Source of the DNA: Bog-756 sp963812885
GTDB lineage: Bacteria; Actinomycetota; Acidimicrobiia; Acidimicrobiales; RAAP-2
Length of the DNA stretch: 64,000 nucleotides
Assembly (NCBI GenBank): GCA_963812885.1
Contig: CAWEWZ010000010.1
Location: forward strand, 6,993-70,992
Reading direction: 5' to 3'
Part shown: positions 53,857 through 62,353 of the stretch, one piece after another
How positions within the stretch are numbered: position 1 is the first letter of the stretch
How the letters are laid out: every line of letters starts with the position of its first letter
Program-made: the position numbers and the translations under genes
The notes under the pieces: generated by a model
What the model was told of the DNA's origin: nothing
The model's input: only the letters and a program-made list of their open reading frames with translations
Database searches by the model: none

Positions 53857-55048
53857 GGCTCGGCCTCACCGCCATACCTGAGGGCCGCCCCCGCCACCCA
53901 CGCCGGGCGGGGCCAGCCCTACGGTGGGCGGGTCCGGACCGCAGGCCGGGCCTGGCGATCGGCCGGCGTGGCGCTGGCCCTGGTCGGCGCCGTCGCCATG
54001 AGCGGCTGTGCCAGCCTGCAGTCCCTCCCCAAGGTCAGCGGCCTCGACACGCCCACCTATCCCGTCTACGCGGCGTTCGCCAACGTCCTCAATCTGCCCG
54101 ATCAGGCCCAGGTCCGGGAGGGGGCACAAGTCGTCGGCCAGGTGGGATCGATATCCACCCGGGACTACCAGGCCGACCTGACCCTGGACATCAAGACGTC
54201 GGTCCGGCTGCCGGTGGGGACGATCGCCCAGGTCCGCTTCGACGATCCGCTGGGCGACGAGTACATCCTCCTCCAGCCCCCGTCGACCCCGCCGGCCACC
54301 ACCGCCGATGACAGCAGTCGGTTCCTCGCCCCGGGAGCCCACATACCCGACAGTTCGACCAGCACCGCCCCCAGCGTCGAGGACACCTTCGGGGCCCTCT
54401 CGCTGGTCCTCAACGGCGGGGGGATCAACCAGCTGCAAACCATCATCGGGCAGCTGAACGACACCTTCAACGGCAACCAGACGCCGATCCGCTCCTTCCT
54501 GACCACCATCGACAACGGTGTGAGCTCCCTGGCCGGCGGCCGAGCCGCCATCGACGACGCCCTGACCTCCATCTCGAACCTGAGCGGCAAACTGAACGGC
54601 GGTGGGCCGACCATCGCCAACGGCATCGACGCCCTGGGCCCGGCCGTCGGGGTGCTGGCCAGCGAGAACCGGCAGATCTCCGGGCTGCTGACCCAGCTGT
54701 CCACCCTGGGCGCGGTCGGCACCCGGATCGCCCAGGCAGAGCGGGCAGAACGCCGTCAACGACGCCCACGACCTGTTGCCGGTCGTGCAGCAGCTCAACT
54801 CGGTGTCGGAGCAGCTCGCCCCCGACCTGAAGGCGGTGGCCAGCTTCGAGGCCGAGACCCCCAAGATCGCCCCCGGTGACTACCTGCAGGTGAATGCCAT
54901 CGTCAACGTGCTCCTGCCTCCCGGGGGCTTCGAGCCGACCCCGCTGGGCGCGGAGATGACCGGCACCCGGACGGCCACGCCTTCCGGATCCCCGCCGTTG
55001 CAGGGAGGCCAGGCCGTGTCCGGACTCCTGACCGCGAGTCTGTCATGA
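53853..55048 (+). CDS. mceE: Mce-family lipoprotein (MceE/LprK type), two frameshifts
   Basis: From ATG 53853 the opening frame changes by one extra base between about 53880 and 53930, leading into an arginine-rich n-region and the lipoprotein signal VALALVGAVAMSGC, with the lipidated Cys in a proper lipobox (AMSGC). MCE domain: YAAFANVLNLPDQAQVREGA, QVVGQVGSISTRDYQADLTL. Near 54740 another extra base: after GTRIAQ the frame resumes SGQNAVNDAHDLLPVVQQLN. Ends QAVSGLLTASLS. The lipoprotein is the usual fifth Mce protein. Confidence 0.86.
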
Positions 55049-55058
55049 CCGAGGACCC

Positions 55059-56180
55059 ATGAAGCAGAACCTCCTGCCACGAATGATCGCCCTGGCCATC
55101 GTCATCGTCGTCGGCATCTACTACATCGCCTTCGACGTCATGCAGTACCACGTCACCTCCCAGCCGTTCCCGGTGACCGTCCTGGTGCCGAGCGCCGGCG
55201 GCCTGTACACGGGCGCGGACGTGACCTACCGGGGGGTGCAGGTGGGGACGGTCACGGCGCTCGACCTCGACCCGCGGGACGTGGCCGTCAAATTGGCGAT
55301 ACGGGCGGGCGAGCACATCCCCGACAACGGACCGGTCCTGGTCAAGGAGCTCTCGGCGCTGGGCGAGCAGTACCTCGACCTGCAGCCGGTCACCGACGCG
55401 GGACCCGACCTGCACCCCGGTACCGTCATCCCCGCCGACCGGGTGTCCCTGCCCACGCCGATCGGCAATGCGCTGGTGGACCTCAACACCATGCTCCAGA
55501 GCGTCAACCCACAGGATCTGGTCACCGACGAGAACTTCCTGGCCAGCGCCTTCGTCGGTACCGGACCGGATCTGCGGACGATCATCGTGACCGGCCAGCG
55601 ACTGTCCAACGCCCTGATCGCCGCCCAACCGGAGACCGTGAACCTGGTCGTCGACGGTCAGGCCGACCTGCAGACGCTGGAGGCGACCGACGGCGATCTG
55701 GCCACCTTCTCCCAGGGCCTGGCTTCGTTGACCGGTCAGTTGCGGAACTCGGACGGCGACGTCCGGGCACTGATCCGCACCAGCCAGTCCGCCGAGCAAC
55801 AGCTCAACCCCTTCCTGGCCGCCGACAACGCCCACATCAGCGCCCTCGTCTCGAGCCTGGCCACCGACGCCCAGGTGTCCGACGAGCACGACCAGGACGT
55901 CCAAGCCGTCTTCGAGCTCCTCCCCGTCGTCTCCGGTGACCTGGCCTCGGTGGTGGGAGGCGGACGCGTGCACGGAGAACTCGACTTCAACACCGCCGAC
56001 CCGGTGTGCGCCTACATCCCGGGAAGCCTGATCCCCGGGCCGACCCAGGCGGTGGCCAGCCCGGACCTGACCAACACGTGCACCGGCTCGGCGCCGGGCC
56101 TGCTCGTGCGCGGCGCCAACAGCAGCTCCGACCTTCTCGGGTGGCTGAGCCCGAACAGCATGCGCCCGTCCTCGGGCTGA
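55059..56180 (+). CDS. mceF: Mce-family protein F
   Basis: 373 residues, intact. TM anchor MIALAIVIVVGIYYIAFDV, MCE domain VLVPSAGGLYTGADVTYRG, VQVGTVTALDLDPRDVAVKL, ELSALGEQYLDLQPV; helical segment then CAYIPGSLIPGP and a C-terminal Cys (TNTCTGSAPGL). GAGGAC precedes ATG 55059, 11 bases after mceE. Last of the six MCE-domain proteins. Confidence 0.94.
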   Translation: MKQNLLPRMIALAIVIVVGIYYIAFDVMQYHVTSQPFPVTVLVPSAGGLYTGADVTYRGVQVGTVTALDLDPRDVAVKLAIRAGEHIPDNGPVLVKELSALGEQYLDLQPVTDAGPDLHPGTVIPADRVSLPTPIGNALVDLNTMLQSVNPQDLVTDENFLASAFVGTGPDLRTIIVTGQRLSNALIAAQPETVNLVVDGQADLQTLEATDGDLATFSQGLASLTGQLRNSDGDVRALIRTSQSAEQQLNPFLAADNAHISALVSSLATDAQVSDEHDQDVQAVFELLPVVSGDLASVVGGGRVHGELDFNTADPVCAYIPGSLIPGPTQAVASPDLTNTCTGSAPGLLVRGANSSSDLLGWLSPNSMRPSSG

Positions 56181-56287
56181 GGTTTTGGACTCCACCGGCC
56201 GGGTATAGGCGAGACCAGACGTTTTTCTCGTCTGCACGGCCGCTGCCAACAGCGAGTCGGTCAGAAGAGGGGCCGGAAGGGGGGAGG

Positions 56288-57157
56288 GTGCAGACAGAGC
56301 CCGAGAGGGCACGCCTGGGAAGCCGGGCCAGACCGCGACGGCACGCACGGACCGCGGTCTGCGTGGGTGCCGTGATCCTCGTGGCCGTCGGATCCCTCTT
56401 CGTGTGGCGGGGTCAGGGGGTGGGCACGGGGCAACAGGCCCTGGCCCGGACGCGGACGTCGAGCATCAGGCCCCCCGGCCCGGCATCAGCGGGGACCGAG
56501 GCGTCGAAGCGGGCCAGGTTGGTCTCCTCCGACCTTCCCGCCGACTGCGTGCCCAATCCGGCCGGGCCTCCGATCGCTCCCTACGAGCTGGGGCTGGTGG
56601 GAACGGCCACCGACGGGGCGCTGAACACCGGGTCGGTCACCGTTTCCGGCATCAACGCCAAGTTCTGCGGAATCGTCACCCTGGTCACCGGGACGCCGCC
56701 CTGCGGGGCCACGGGGAGCGTCGACTCGCCGCCGGACGGCCAGCGGTTCGGTGGCCCGCTGTCGGCGGTGCTCACGCTGGTGCCGAAGATGACCCCGACC
56801 ATCGGGTTCGTCGCCAACCCGGGAACGATCACCGGAGGGTTCAGTTGTACGTCATCCCAGAACGGGCTGGCCGTCGCCTTCGACGCCCATGTGAGCGGGA
56901 CCACCGCGCCGTTGTTCGGGGTGTCGTGCAACATCGCGGTGAGCATCCCGCTGACCGGTGCCGTGACCGGACCGCTCACCGCCACCGCCGCCACCCTGAA
57001 GAGCACTGGCGTGGGCCCGCCCTCGGTGCAGCCTTCGCCCACCTGCCCGGCCCCGGTGGCGGCCAACGTCGAAAAGATCGCCGGCGTGCCGCCGCTCGGC
57101 GGGAACCAGCAGCGCCACATTGCCCGTGGTGGCTTCGCTCTACCAACCAGGGCCCTA
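56288..57157 (+). CDS. Membrane-anchored exported protein of the mce locus
   Basis: About 290 residues from GTG 56288 (GGGGGGAG upstream). A basic N-terminus and one TM helix (TAVCVGAVILVAVGSLFVW), then an exported domain with four or more Cys (LPADCVPNP, NAKFCGIV, TPPCGATG, GGFSCTSS, FGVSCNIAV). Pattern YELGLVGTATDGALNTGSVT and IGFVANPGTITGGF suggests a beta-sandwich. The frame stays open to 57235, past the next ribosome binding site; a shift near 57100 would give a more natural end, GTSSATLPVVASLYQPGP with TAG at 57157, and that end is used here tentatively. Family not recognised; probably an accessory of the lipid-import system. Confidence 0.65.
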
Positions 57158-57222
57158 GATCATGCGCCGAGACCCGAGATCGCACGACCAACTGACAACC
57201 AACAAAAGGAGGAACACCCACC

Positions 57223-57849
57223 ATGTCACCACTGATGAGAACACCGAGAAACGAACCAAGTGAAGGAGGCCCAACCATGTCAAAACTGACCAAGACGATC
57301 GTCGTCCTCGTGGGGACGGCGGCGCTCCTGTTCGGCGTCGCCACCGCTGCCTATGCATCCTTGCCGGCGGGAACCGTCGTCACCGGGAAACTGAAGACCG
57401 GAACCCACATGGTCTTCAAGGGGGATATCGATTCGGTCCCGATCACGGTCACCTGCACCAGCTTCGTGATCAAGGGCAAGGTCCCGAAGCCGGCGTCCTC
57501 CACCATGAAGGCTTCGGCCCCACCGGCCATCACCGGATGTCACGACTCGTCTGGTGGGACGGACACCATCAAGACCACCGGGACCTGGTCGGTCTCGTTC
57601 ACCAAGACGACGATGACGCTCAACGTCCCGAAGGCAGGAGCCACCTTCAAGTCGAGCATCCTGTCCTCGTGCACCATCACGGCGGCTCCGAGCGGAGTAG
57701 TGAAGGTGACCGGTAAGTACAACGACCACAACACCGACACCGTCACCAACGCTCCCATCCCGACCAAGGGGACCGGGTGCACCAGCACCACGGCGAAGAC
57801 AACGGCCACCGTCGTGCTGAGCCCGGCTCCCGGAGCACCTCCGTGGTAA
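57223..57849 (+). CDS. Small secreted protein of the mce locus
   Basis: Two in-frame starts, each with a strong ribosome binding site: ATG 57223 (AAAGGAGG) and ATG 57277 (GAAGGAGG). The second directly precedes a signal peptide (MSKLTKTIVVLVGTAALLFG, cleavage after AYA), giving 190 residues. Mature sequence: PAGTVVTGKLKTGTHMVFKG, VPITVTCTSFVIKGKVP, ITGCHDSSGG, SSCTITAAPSG, KGTGCTSTT; four Cys suggest two disulfides. Thr/Lys-rich beta protein resembling the secreted protein at 21049-21786. Followed by two hairpins. Confidence 0.8.
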   Translation: MSPLMRTPRNEPSEGGPTMSKLTKTIVVLVGTAALLFGVATAAYASLPAGTVVTGKLKTGTHMVFKGDIDSVPITVTCTSFVIKGKVPKPASSTMKASAPPAITGCHDSSGGTDTIKTTGTWSVSFTKTTMTLNVPKAGATFKSSILSSCTITAAPSGVVKVTGKYNDHNTDTVTNAPIPTKGTGCTSTTAKTTATVVLSPAPGAPPW

Positions 57850-57862
57850 ATCCTCCACGGGT

Positions 57863-57901
57863 CGCGTCGTCCGAGCACCGTTGATGCCCTCGGACGACGC
57901 G
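57863..57901 (+). terminator. First of two tandem hairpins after the small secreted protein
   Basis: CGCGTCGTCCGAG (57863-57875) / CTCGGACGACGCG (57889-57901), 13 bp perfect, 13-base loop, 14 bases after the stop codon. Confidence 0.75.
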
Positions 57902-57911
57902 AATCGTCGTA

Positions 57912-57950
57912 CCACGGGTGGGCGGTGCCCAGTGCACCGTCCACCCGTGG
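57912..57950 (+). terminator. Second tandem hairpin
   Basis: 17-bp stem 57912-57928 / 57934-57950 (CCACGGGTGG pairing with CCACCCGTGG, then CGGTGC with GCACCG) with one G-T wobble and a five-base loop. The pair may terminate or attenuate transcription between the mce genes and the ATPase half of the locus. Confidence 0.75.
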
Positions 57951-57979
57951 GGCGCGACACGGACAGCCGCACCGCGGCG

Positions 57980-57997
57980 ATGAAGCGGACCCGATGA
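57980..57997 (+). other. Five-codon upstream minigene overlapping the next start
   Basis: ATG AAG CGG ACC CGA TGA encodes MKRTR and its TGA overlaps ATG 57994 (ATGA). The following gene starts with the same ATGAAGCGG, so it may be a small tandem duplication (cgatgaagcgga twice). If translated, it would couple initiation of the downstream gene. Confidence 0.4.
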
Positions 57998-59263
57998 AGC
58001 GGAGGGCGGGCCTGTGGTGGGCCGCGTTCGCTCTGGCCGTCGTGGCCGTCGCCGTCTCCGCCGGGATAGGTCTGGCATCGGCGGGGACCCAGGCCGCATC
58101 GGGCCGTCGGGCCGGTCGTGACGGTGCCGCGACGATCCATCCCGCACCATCGGACCGAGCACCCGAGCCGTCCCGGGTCAAGGCCGTTCTGGCCGACCTC
58201 ATGCGGACGGCGACCGCCGGCCGGTTGACGGCGTCGACCACCGCTCCGGGTATGCCGGTCTGCGCCCCGCCACCGGTTCCCACCGCCACCAATCCGCCCG
58301 GTCGTCCGTACGGCGTTCCCTTCCTGGCCGCCATCACCGACGGCCAGGTGCTGGCCGGCTACGACCAGTGGAGCGCCAACCATCTGGCCTGGACGGTGGG
58401 CAAGAGGAAATTCGACTCTCGACCCGTGGGGGTCGAAGATCTTCGATATCACCGGATGGGTGACGGGCCTGCTCCAACTTCCGAGTCTGACGGCCGAGAT
58501 CCCCCCGCAGGACGTCGTGTTCTGCGACAACGGAGGCGCCAGCTGCCTGTCCGCCCACTGGCCGGCCGGCCAATGCATCCAGATCCAGGCCCAGTACGGC
58601 CCGTCGCCGGCCAGCTTCGTACCCCCACCCGCCCTCGGGAGCTATCACCCCGAAGGCGTCACCTGCAGCAACTACTCGACCCCGACCTTCGCGTGCTTTC
58701 CCTACGTGGTGAGTCTGGCCCCCTCCGGAACGACCACCCTCTCCGTCAGCGGGGTCGAACCCGATGGCGCGCTCGATCTCTCGGTGAAGACGGCCGCGGT
58801 GACCACAGTCAGCGAGGTCCCGCCACCGCCCTCGACGACCACCTTCACCTGCACGACCGCCCCCGCCACCGTCACGCTCTCGACGCAGACCACCCCGCTG
58901 CCGGCCACGGCACCCGGACCACCGGTCGCCCCCAACACCGACGAGCGGTCGCTCCGGAGCCCCCCGGCGCCCGTGACCGGGCCCCTGACCTCGGCCACCA
59001 GCAAAGTGGCCAGCAATGATTTCGGCATACCCGCCTTCTTCCCGAGTGCCAGCGGCAGCCCGTGCTCCATCTTTCTGGCCTACAGCCTCAATACCTACGC
59101 CGGTGGCTGGAACTCGGTCTTCAACGAGCAGGACACGGGCAACTACTACCTGAACGGGGGGACCAACCCGATCGCCGCCCAGCCGGGTTGGGCGCAGTTC
59201 ACTGCGAATACGACGGTCGTCAGCCTGGGCCTTCCCGTCGGACCCCCTCCGGGCGGCTTCTGA
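57994..59263 (+). CDS. Exported Pro/Thr-rich protein of the mce locus, one frameshift
   Basis: About 420 residues. Signal/anchor: LWWAAFALAVVAVAVSAGIG. Exported part PPVPTATNPPGRPYGVPFLA, then WTVGKRKFDSRPVG. A run of five G at 58428-58432 is followed by a frame change; removing one G gives GSKIFDITGWVTGLLQ, then VVFCDNGGASCLSAHW, QCIQIQAQYGPSPASF, VTCSNYSTPTFAC and a Ser/Pro/Thr linker, ending YSLNTYAGGWNSVFNEQ to GPPPGGF. Cys-rich central domain plus linker suggests a cell-envelope protein. Family not recognised. Its TGA overlaps the ATPase start (TGATG). Confidence 0.72.
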
Positions 59264-60324
59264 TGGACATGAAACCGAGGCGCCCGGGAGCCGGACGACA
59301 CAAGACCAGGAGTTGGCCACGAGTGGGGACGGTGACCACCAAGAAGAAGAAGTCGGCACCCGCGGTCGAGACCGTGCCCGTCGGCGACGCCGTCATCTCG
59401 ATCCAGGGGGTCTCCAAACGGTTCGGAAGCCACATGGTCCTCGAGGACATCACCTTCGATGTGCCGAGGGGCGAGACGTCGGCCATCCTCGGACCTTCGG
59501 GAACCGGGAAGTCGGTCCTGCTGAAGGTGATCATCGGGCTCCTGCGGCCCGAGACCGGCCAGGTCTACATCGACGGTGAACCCATCGTCGGCGTGCGCGA
59601 GAAGGAGGTCCTGCGGATCCGGAGGAAGATCGGAGTGCTCTTCCAGGACGGGGCCCTCTTCGGTTCCATGAACCTCTTCGACAACATCGCCTTCCCCCTG
59701 ATCGAGCACACGAGCAAGACGGACAAGGAGATCCGGAACATCGTCCTGGCCAAGTCCGAGCTCGTCGGTCTGGTCAATCACCTCCACAAACTTCCCGGTG
59801 AGGTCTCCGGGGGTATGCGCAAGCGGGCAGGCCTGGCCCGGGCCCTGGTCCTCGAGCCACAGATCCTCTTCTTCGACGAGCCGGACTCGGGCCTCGACCC
59901 GGTCAGGGTGGCCTACCTCGACGGCCTGATCAACAGTGTGCACGACGAGACCGGGGCGACCTTCTTCATCATCAGCCACAACATCGAGTCGGTGAAGAGA
60001 ACCGCGCACCATCTCGGTCTGCTGTTCCGCAGCAAGTTGGTCGGCTTCGGGTCCAAAGAGGAGATGGTGTCCTCGAAGGTCCCCGTCATCGAGCAGTTCC
60101 TGGCTGGCCGGCCCGAGGGCCCGATCAGCATGGACGAGATGGCCGATGCCGTGGAGGGCGAGGATGATCCCGACGGCTCCCCACCCGCTCCGCTCGATAG
60201 TCCTCCGCCGGTGCTGCCACTGGCCACCATCACCACTCGTACCGTCGGTCCCGACGGACGTTCCGAACATCCCGACACGACGGCCGCCGGCTGCGGGTCG
60301 GTCAACCAAGGGGGTGCCCTGTGA
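59263..60324 (+). CDS. mkl: Mce-locus ABC transporter ATPase (MceG/Mkl)
   Basis: 353 residues. ABC ATPase of the MlaF/Mkl type: Walker A GPSGTGKS (77-84), Q-loop GVLFQDGALFGSMNLFDNIA, signature SGGMRKRAGLARAL, Walker B ILFFDEPDSGLDP, switch His in IISHNIESV. The long C-terminal extension (VPVIEQFLAGRPEGPISMDE, then a Pro/Asp tail) is typical of MceG. It powers the YrbE permease pair. ATG 59263 overlaps the upstream stop; GTG 59332 (MTTKKKK) is an alternative supported by better codon bias. Confidence 0.95.
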   Translation: MDMKPRRPGAGRHKTRSWPRVGTVTTKKKKSAPAVETVPVGDAVISIQGVSKRFGSHMVLEDITFDVPRGETSAILGPSGTGKSVLLKVIIGLLRPETGQVYIDGEPIVGVREKEVLRIRRKIGVLFQDGALFGSMNLFDNIAFPLIEHTSKTDKEIRNIVLAKSELVGLVNHLHKLPGEVSGGMRKRAGLARALVLEPQILFFDEPDSGLDPVRVAYLDGLINSVHDETGATFFIISHNIESVKRTAHHLGLLFRSKLVGFGSKEEMVSSKVPVIEQFLAGRPEGPISMDEMADAVEGEDDPDGSPPAPLDSPPPVLPLATITTRTVGPDGRSEHPDTTAAGCGSVNQGGAL

Positions 60325-61261
60325 AACCGGACGACCAATCGAACAACGGGTCTGTCGCCACCATGGTCGGCGTGCCCGCCACGCCGACCATGGCTGCCGA
60401 ACCTGTGAAGGAGGGAAACTCCTCGAAGAAGGCGACCAAGAAGGCGAAGGCGAAAGCGGCGAAGAGGAACGGCCCGGCCAAGGACCGGTTCGCCCCGGCC
60501 TCCGCCGGCCGGGTGGAAGGGCCGGGGCCGATGGTGTCCACCATCGTCGCCGTCCCCGCCGAGGCCGGAGGCCGAACGCGCGGGCGGCCGGCTCGGGGAC
60601 GAAGATTGGGTGGGCGAAGGAGACGAGGACTCCGGGCCGATGACCATCGGGGACCGATCGGCCCCGGCCACCGAGGAGGCCGGCCCCCACGGCCACCGAG
60701 GACCCTGACCGCGAGGCCGGGCCATCGGAGGAAGCCGGGGAACCGGACGGACCGGCGACGGCTGCCATCGGCGAAGCGCCGATGGATGCGCTCGAAGACC
60801 GCCCTCGCCGGTGGATGTCTCCTCGTCGCCGCCCTCACCGTGGCGCTGATCCTGAGCCTGCTGGCGTTGACCAATCAGGACGCCCAGGCCGCGCGCGCGC
60901 GAGCGCACTGACCGCGGCCAGGACCTACGCCGTCCAACTGGCGAGCTACGACTACCGCAATCTCAACCGCAACTTCGCCACCGTGGCCGGCGAGTCGACG
61001 CCCTCATTCCGTCGCAGCTTCACCGAGTCGAGCGACGCCCTCAAGGCCACCCTGGCCAAGTACAAGGCCACTGCGGGTGCCACCGTGGTGTCTGCGGGGC
61101 TGGTGTCGTCCGGCACGTCCCAGGCCGTGGCCCTGGTCTTCCTCACCCAGAAGATCGCCAACGCCACTCAGACCAAGCCGACCACCGATCGGAGCCAGGT
61201 GCAGATCAGTCTGGTGAAGTCGGGGGGACGGTGGCTGATCAACCAGGTCACCTTGCTCTGA
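60321..61261 (+). CDS. Mce-associated membrane protein, several frameshifts
   Basis: GTG 60321 overlaps the ATPase stop. A charged cytoplasmic N-terminus (MKPDDQSNNGS, KKATKKAKAKAAKRN), then acidic segments in shifted frames (DEDWVGEGDEDSGPMTIGD; EDPDREAGPSEEAGEPDGPA), a TM helix (LAGGCLLVAALTVALILSLL), and the external NTF2-like domain: LTAARTYAVQLASYDYRNLN, RRSFTESSDALKATLAKYKA, ATVVSAGLVSSGTSQAVAL, KSGGRWLINQVTLL. Breaks near 60590, 60690 (run of five C at 60684-60688), 60785 and 60905 (a GC dinucleotide run). The TM-plus-NTF2 layout matches Mce-associated (Mas) proteins that stabilise Mce complexes. Confidence 0.82.
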
Positions 61262-61403
61262 CGGTGACGAGAATCCTTCCGTCCGGCCGTCGGCGTCGAT
61301 GTTTGGCCGATGGGCCCGGCGGGTAAAAGCAAGGCGGTCGGTTGTCGTTGGGGACCGACCTGCGTACGCCGATAATTAGCAGCGGGGAACAGGGGGATGA
61401 GCG

Positions 61404-62297
61404 ATGCTCCGGACGAATGATGGTCACCGGCCCACATCGGGCGGTCGGAAGGCGAGTCGGAGGTCGCGTTGGGCGATGCTGCTGGCCGCAACCCTCCCGC
61501 TCATCAGCGTCTGCCTCCTCGTCGGATTCAGGCCCGGCCCCGCCGGCGCCACATCCAGCCCGCTCCCCTCGTCGCTGAAGCCATTCGCCAACTGCCCGGT
61601 CGACGTCAAAGGTGTGGCGACCTGCCTGTTCTCGTCGACCACCAGCACGACGTTCACCATCGGCTCGACCACGGTCACCTCGACCAGTCCCACCACGCTC
61701 TCCCTGGGCCTCAGGTACACGAGCACGGGCAAGCCTGTCGTCGTGCTGCCCACCAACGGCACCCAGGCGCTGCAGTCCCCGGCCATCCCGCTTCCGGGTG
61801 GACTGACCGGTATCCCGGGATTGGACGGAGGAGTGCTCGCCGTCACGGTCACCCCCCAACTGGTCGGGACGCCCAATCTGAACCTGGGCAACCTGCTCAA
61901 CGGCAAGGCCCCGGGCTTGACCCTGCCGATCGACGTGCTGGTGAGTACCCCGTCGGGTGCCCTCGGGCCCGACTGTACGATCGCCGACGCCGCCACTCCG
62001 ATCACCCTCAAGCTGACCACCGGCAAGACGAACCCGCCACCTCCCAACACATCGATCAGCGGTAAGCCGGGAAAGACATCGAGCACGGCCCAGGGCTTGA
62101 TCACCATCTCCGGCATGACCCTGGTCGACAACTCGTTCGCCGTACCCGGGACCGACAACTGCGGACCCGGTGGCATCCTCGACGAGATCCTCGACCTCGA
62201 CAAGGGGCTCCCCTCCGCGGCCGGATCGAACACGGCCAGCCTGTCCGGGTCGTCACGCACCGCCCCGGCGGCGCTGATCCGCAAGTACCTCCACTGA
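61404..62297 (+). CDS. Secreted protein of the mce locus
   Basis: 297 residues. Signal peptide WAMLLAATLPLISVCLLVGF, cleavage near AGA. Mature: ANCPVDVKGVATCLFSSTTS, TFTIGSTTVTSTSPTTLSLGL, GGLTGIPGLDGGVLAVTVTP, DCTIADAATPITLKLTTGK, NSFAVPGTDNCGPGG. This layout (CPxxxxGVxxC, GS-T-V, later DC...NCGP) recurs in secreted proteins next to mce clusters of other actinobacteria. Four conserved Cys. Role unknown, perhaps lipid binding at the envelope. Separated from the Mce-associated gene by 142 bases and possibly on its own transcript. Confidence 0.8.
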   Translation: MLRTNDGHRPTSGGRKASRRSRWAMLLAATLPLISVCLLVGFRPGPAGATSSPLPSSLKPFANCPVDVKGVATCLFSSTTSTTFTIGSTTVTSTSPTTLSLGLRYTSTGKPVVVLPTNGTQALQSPAIPLPGGLTGIPGLDGGVLAVTVTPQLVGTPNLNLGNLLNGKAPGLTLPIDVLVSTPSGALGPDCTIADAATPITLKLTTGKTNPPPPNTSISGKPGKTSSTAQGLITISGMTLVDNSFAVPGTDNCGPGGILDEILDLDKGLPSAAGSNTASLSGSSRTAPAALIRKYLH

Positions 62298-62353
62298 CGG
62301 CGCCGGTCTGGTCCCCGCCAGGGGGGGTCATCAGGCCCAGTTAAGGTCGGGGC

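Noticed and set aside
56214..56236. Hairpin CAGACG/CGTCTG with T-run after mceF
   Set aside because: Only six base pairs with the T-run in the loop, not after the stem; too weak to call a terminator.
1..61261. Programmed +1 ribosomal frameshifting as the cause of the many frame changes
   Set aside because: Unrelated genes are affected, no common slippery sequence or stop-codon context is seen, and several sites are homopolymer runs; kept only as a remote alternative.
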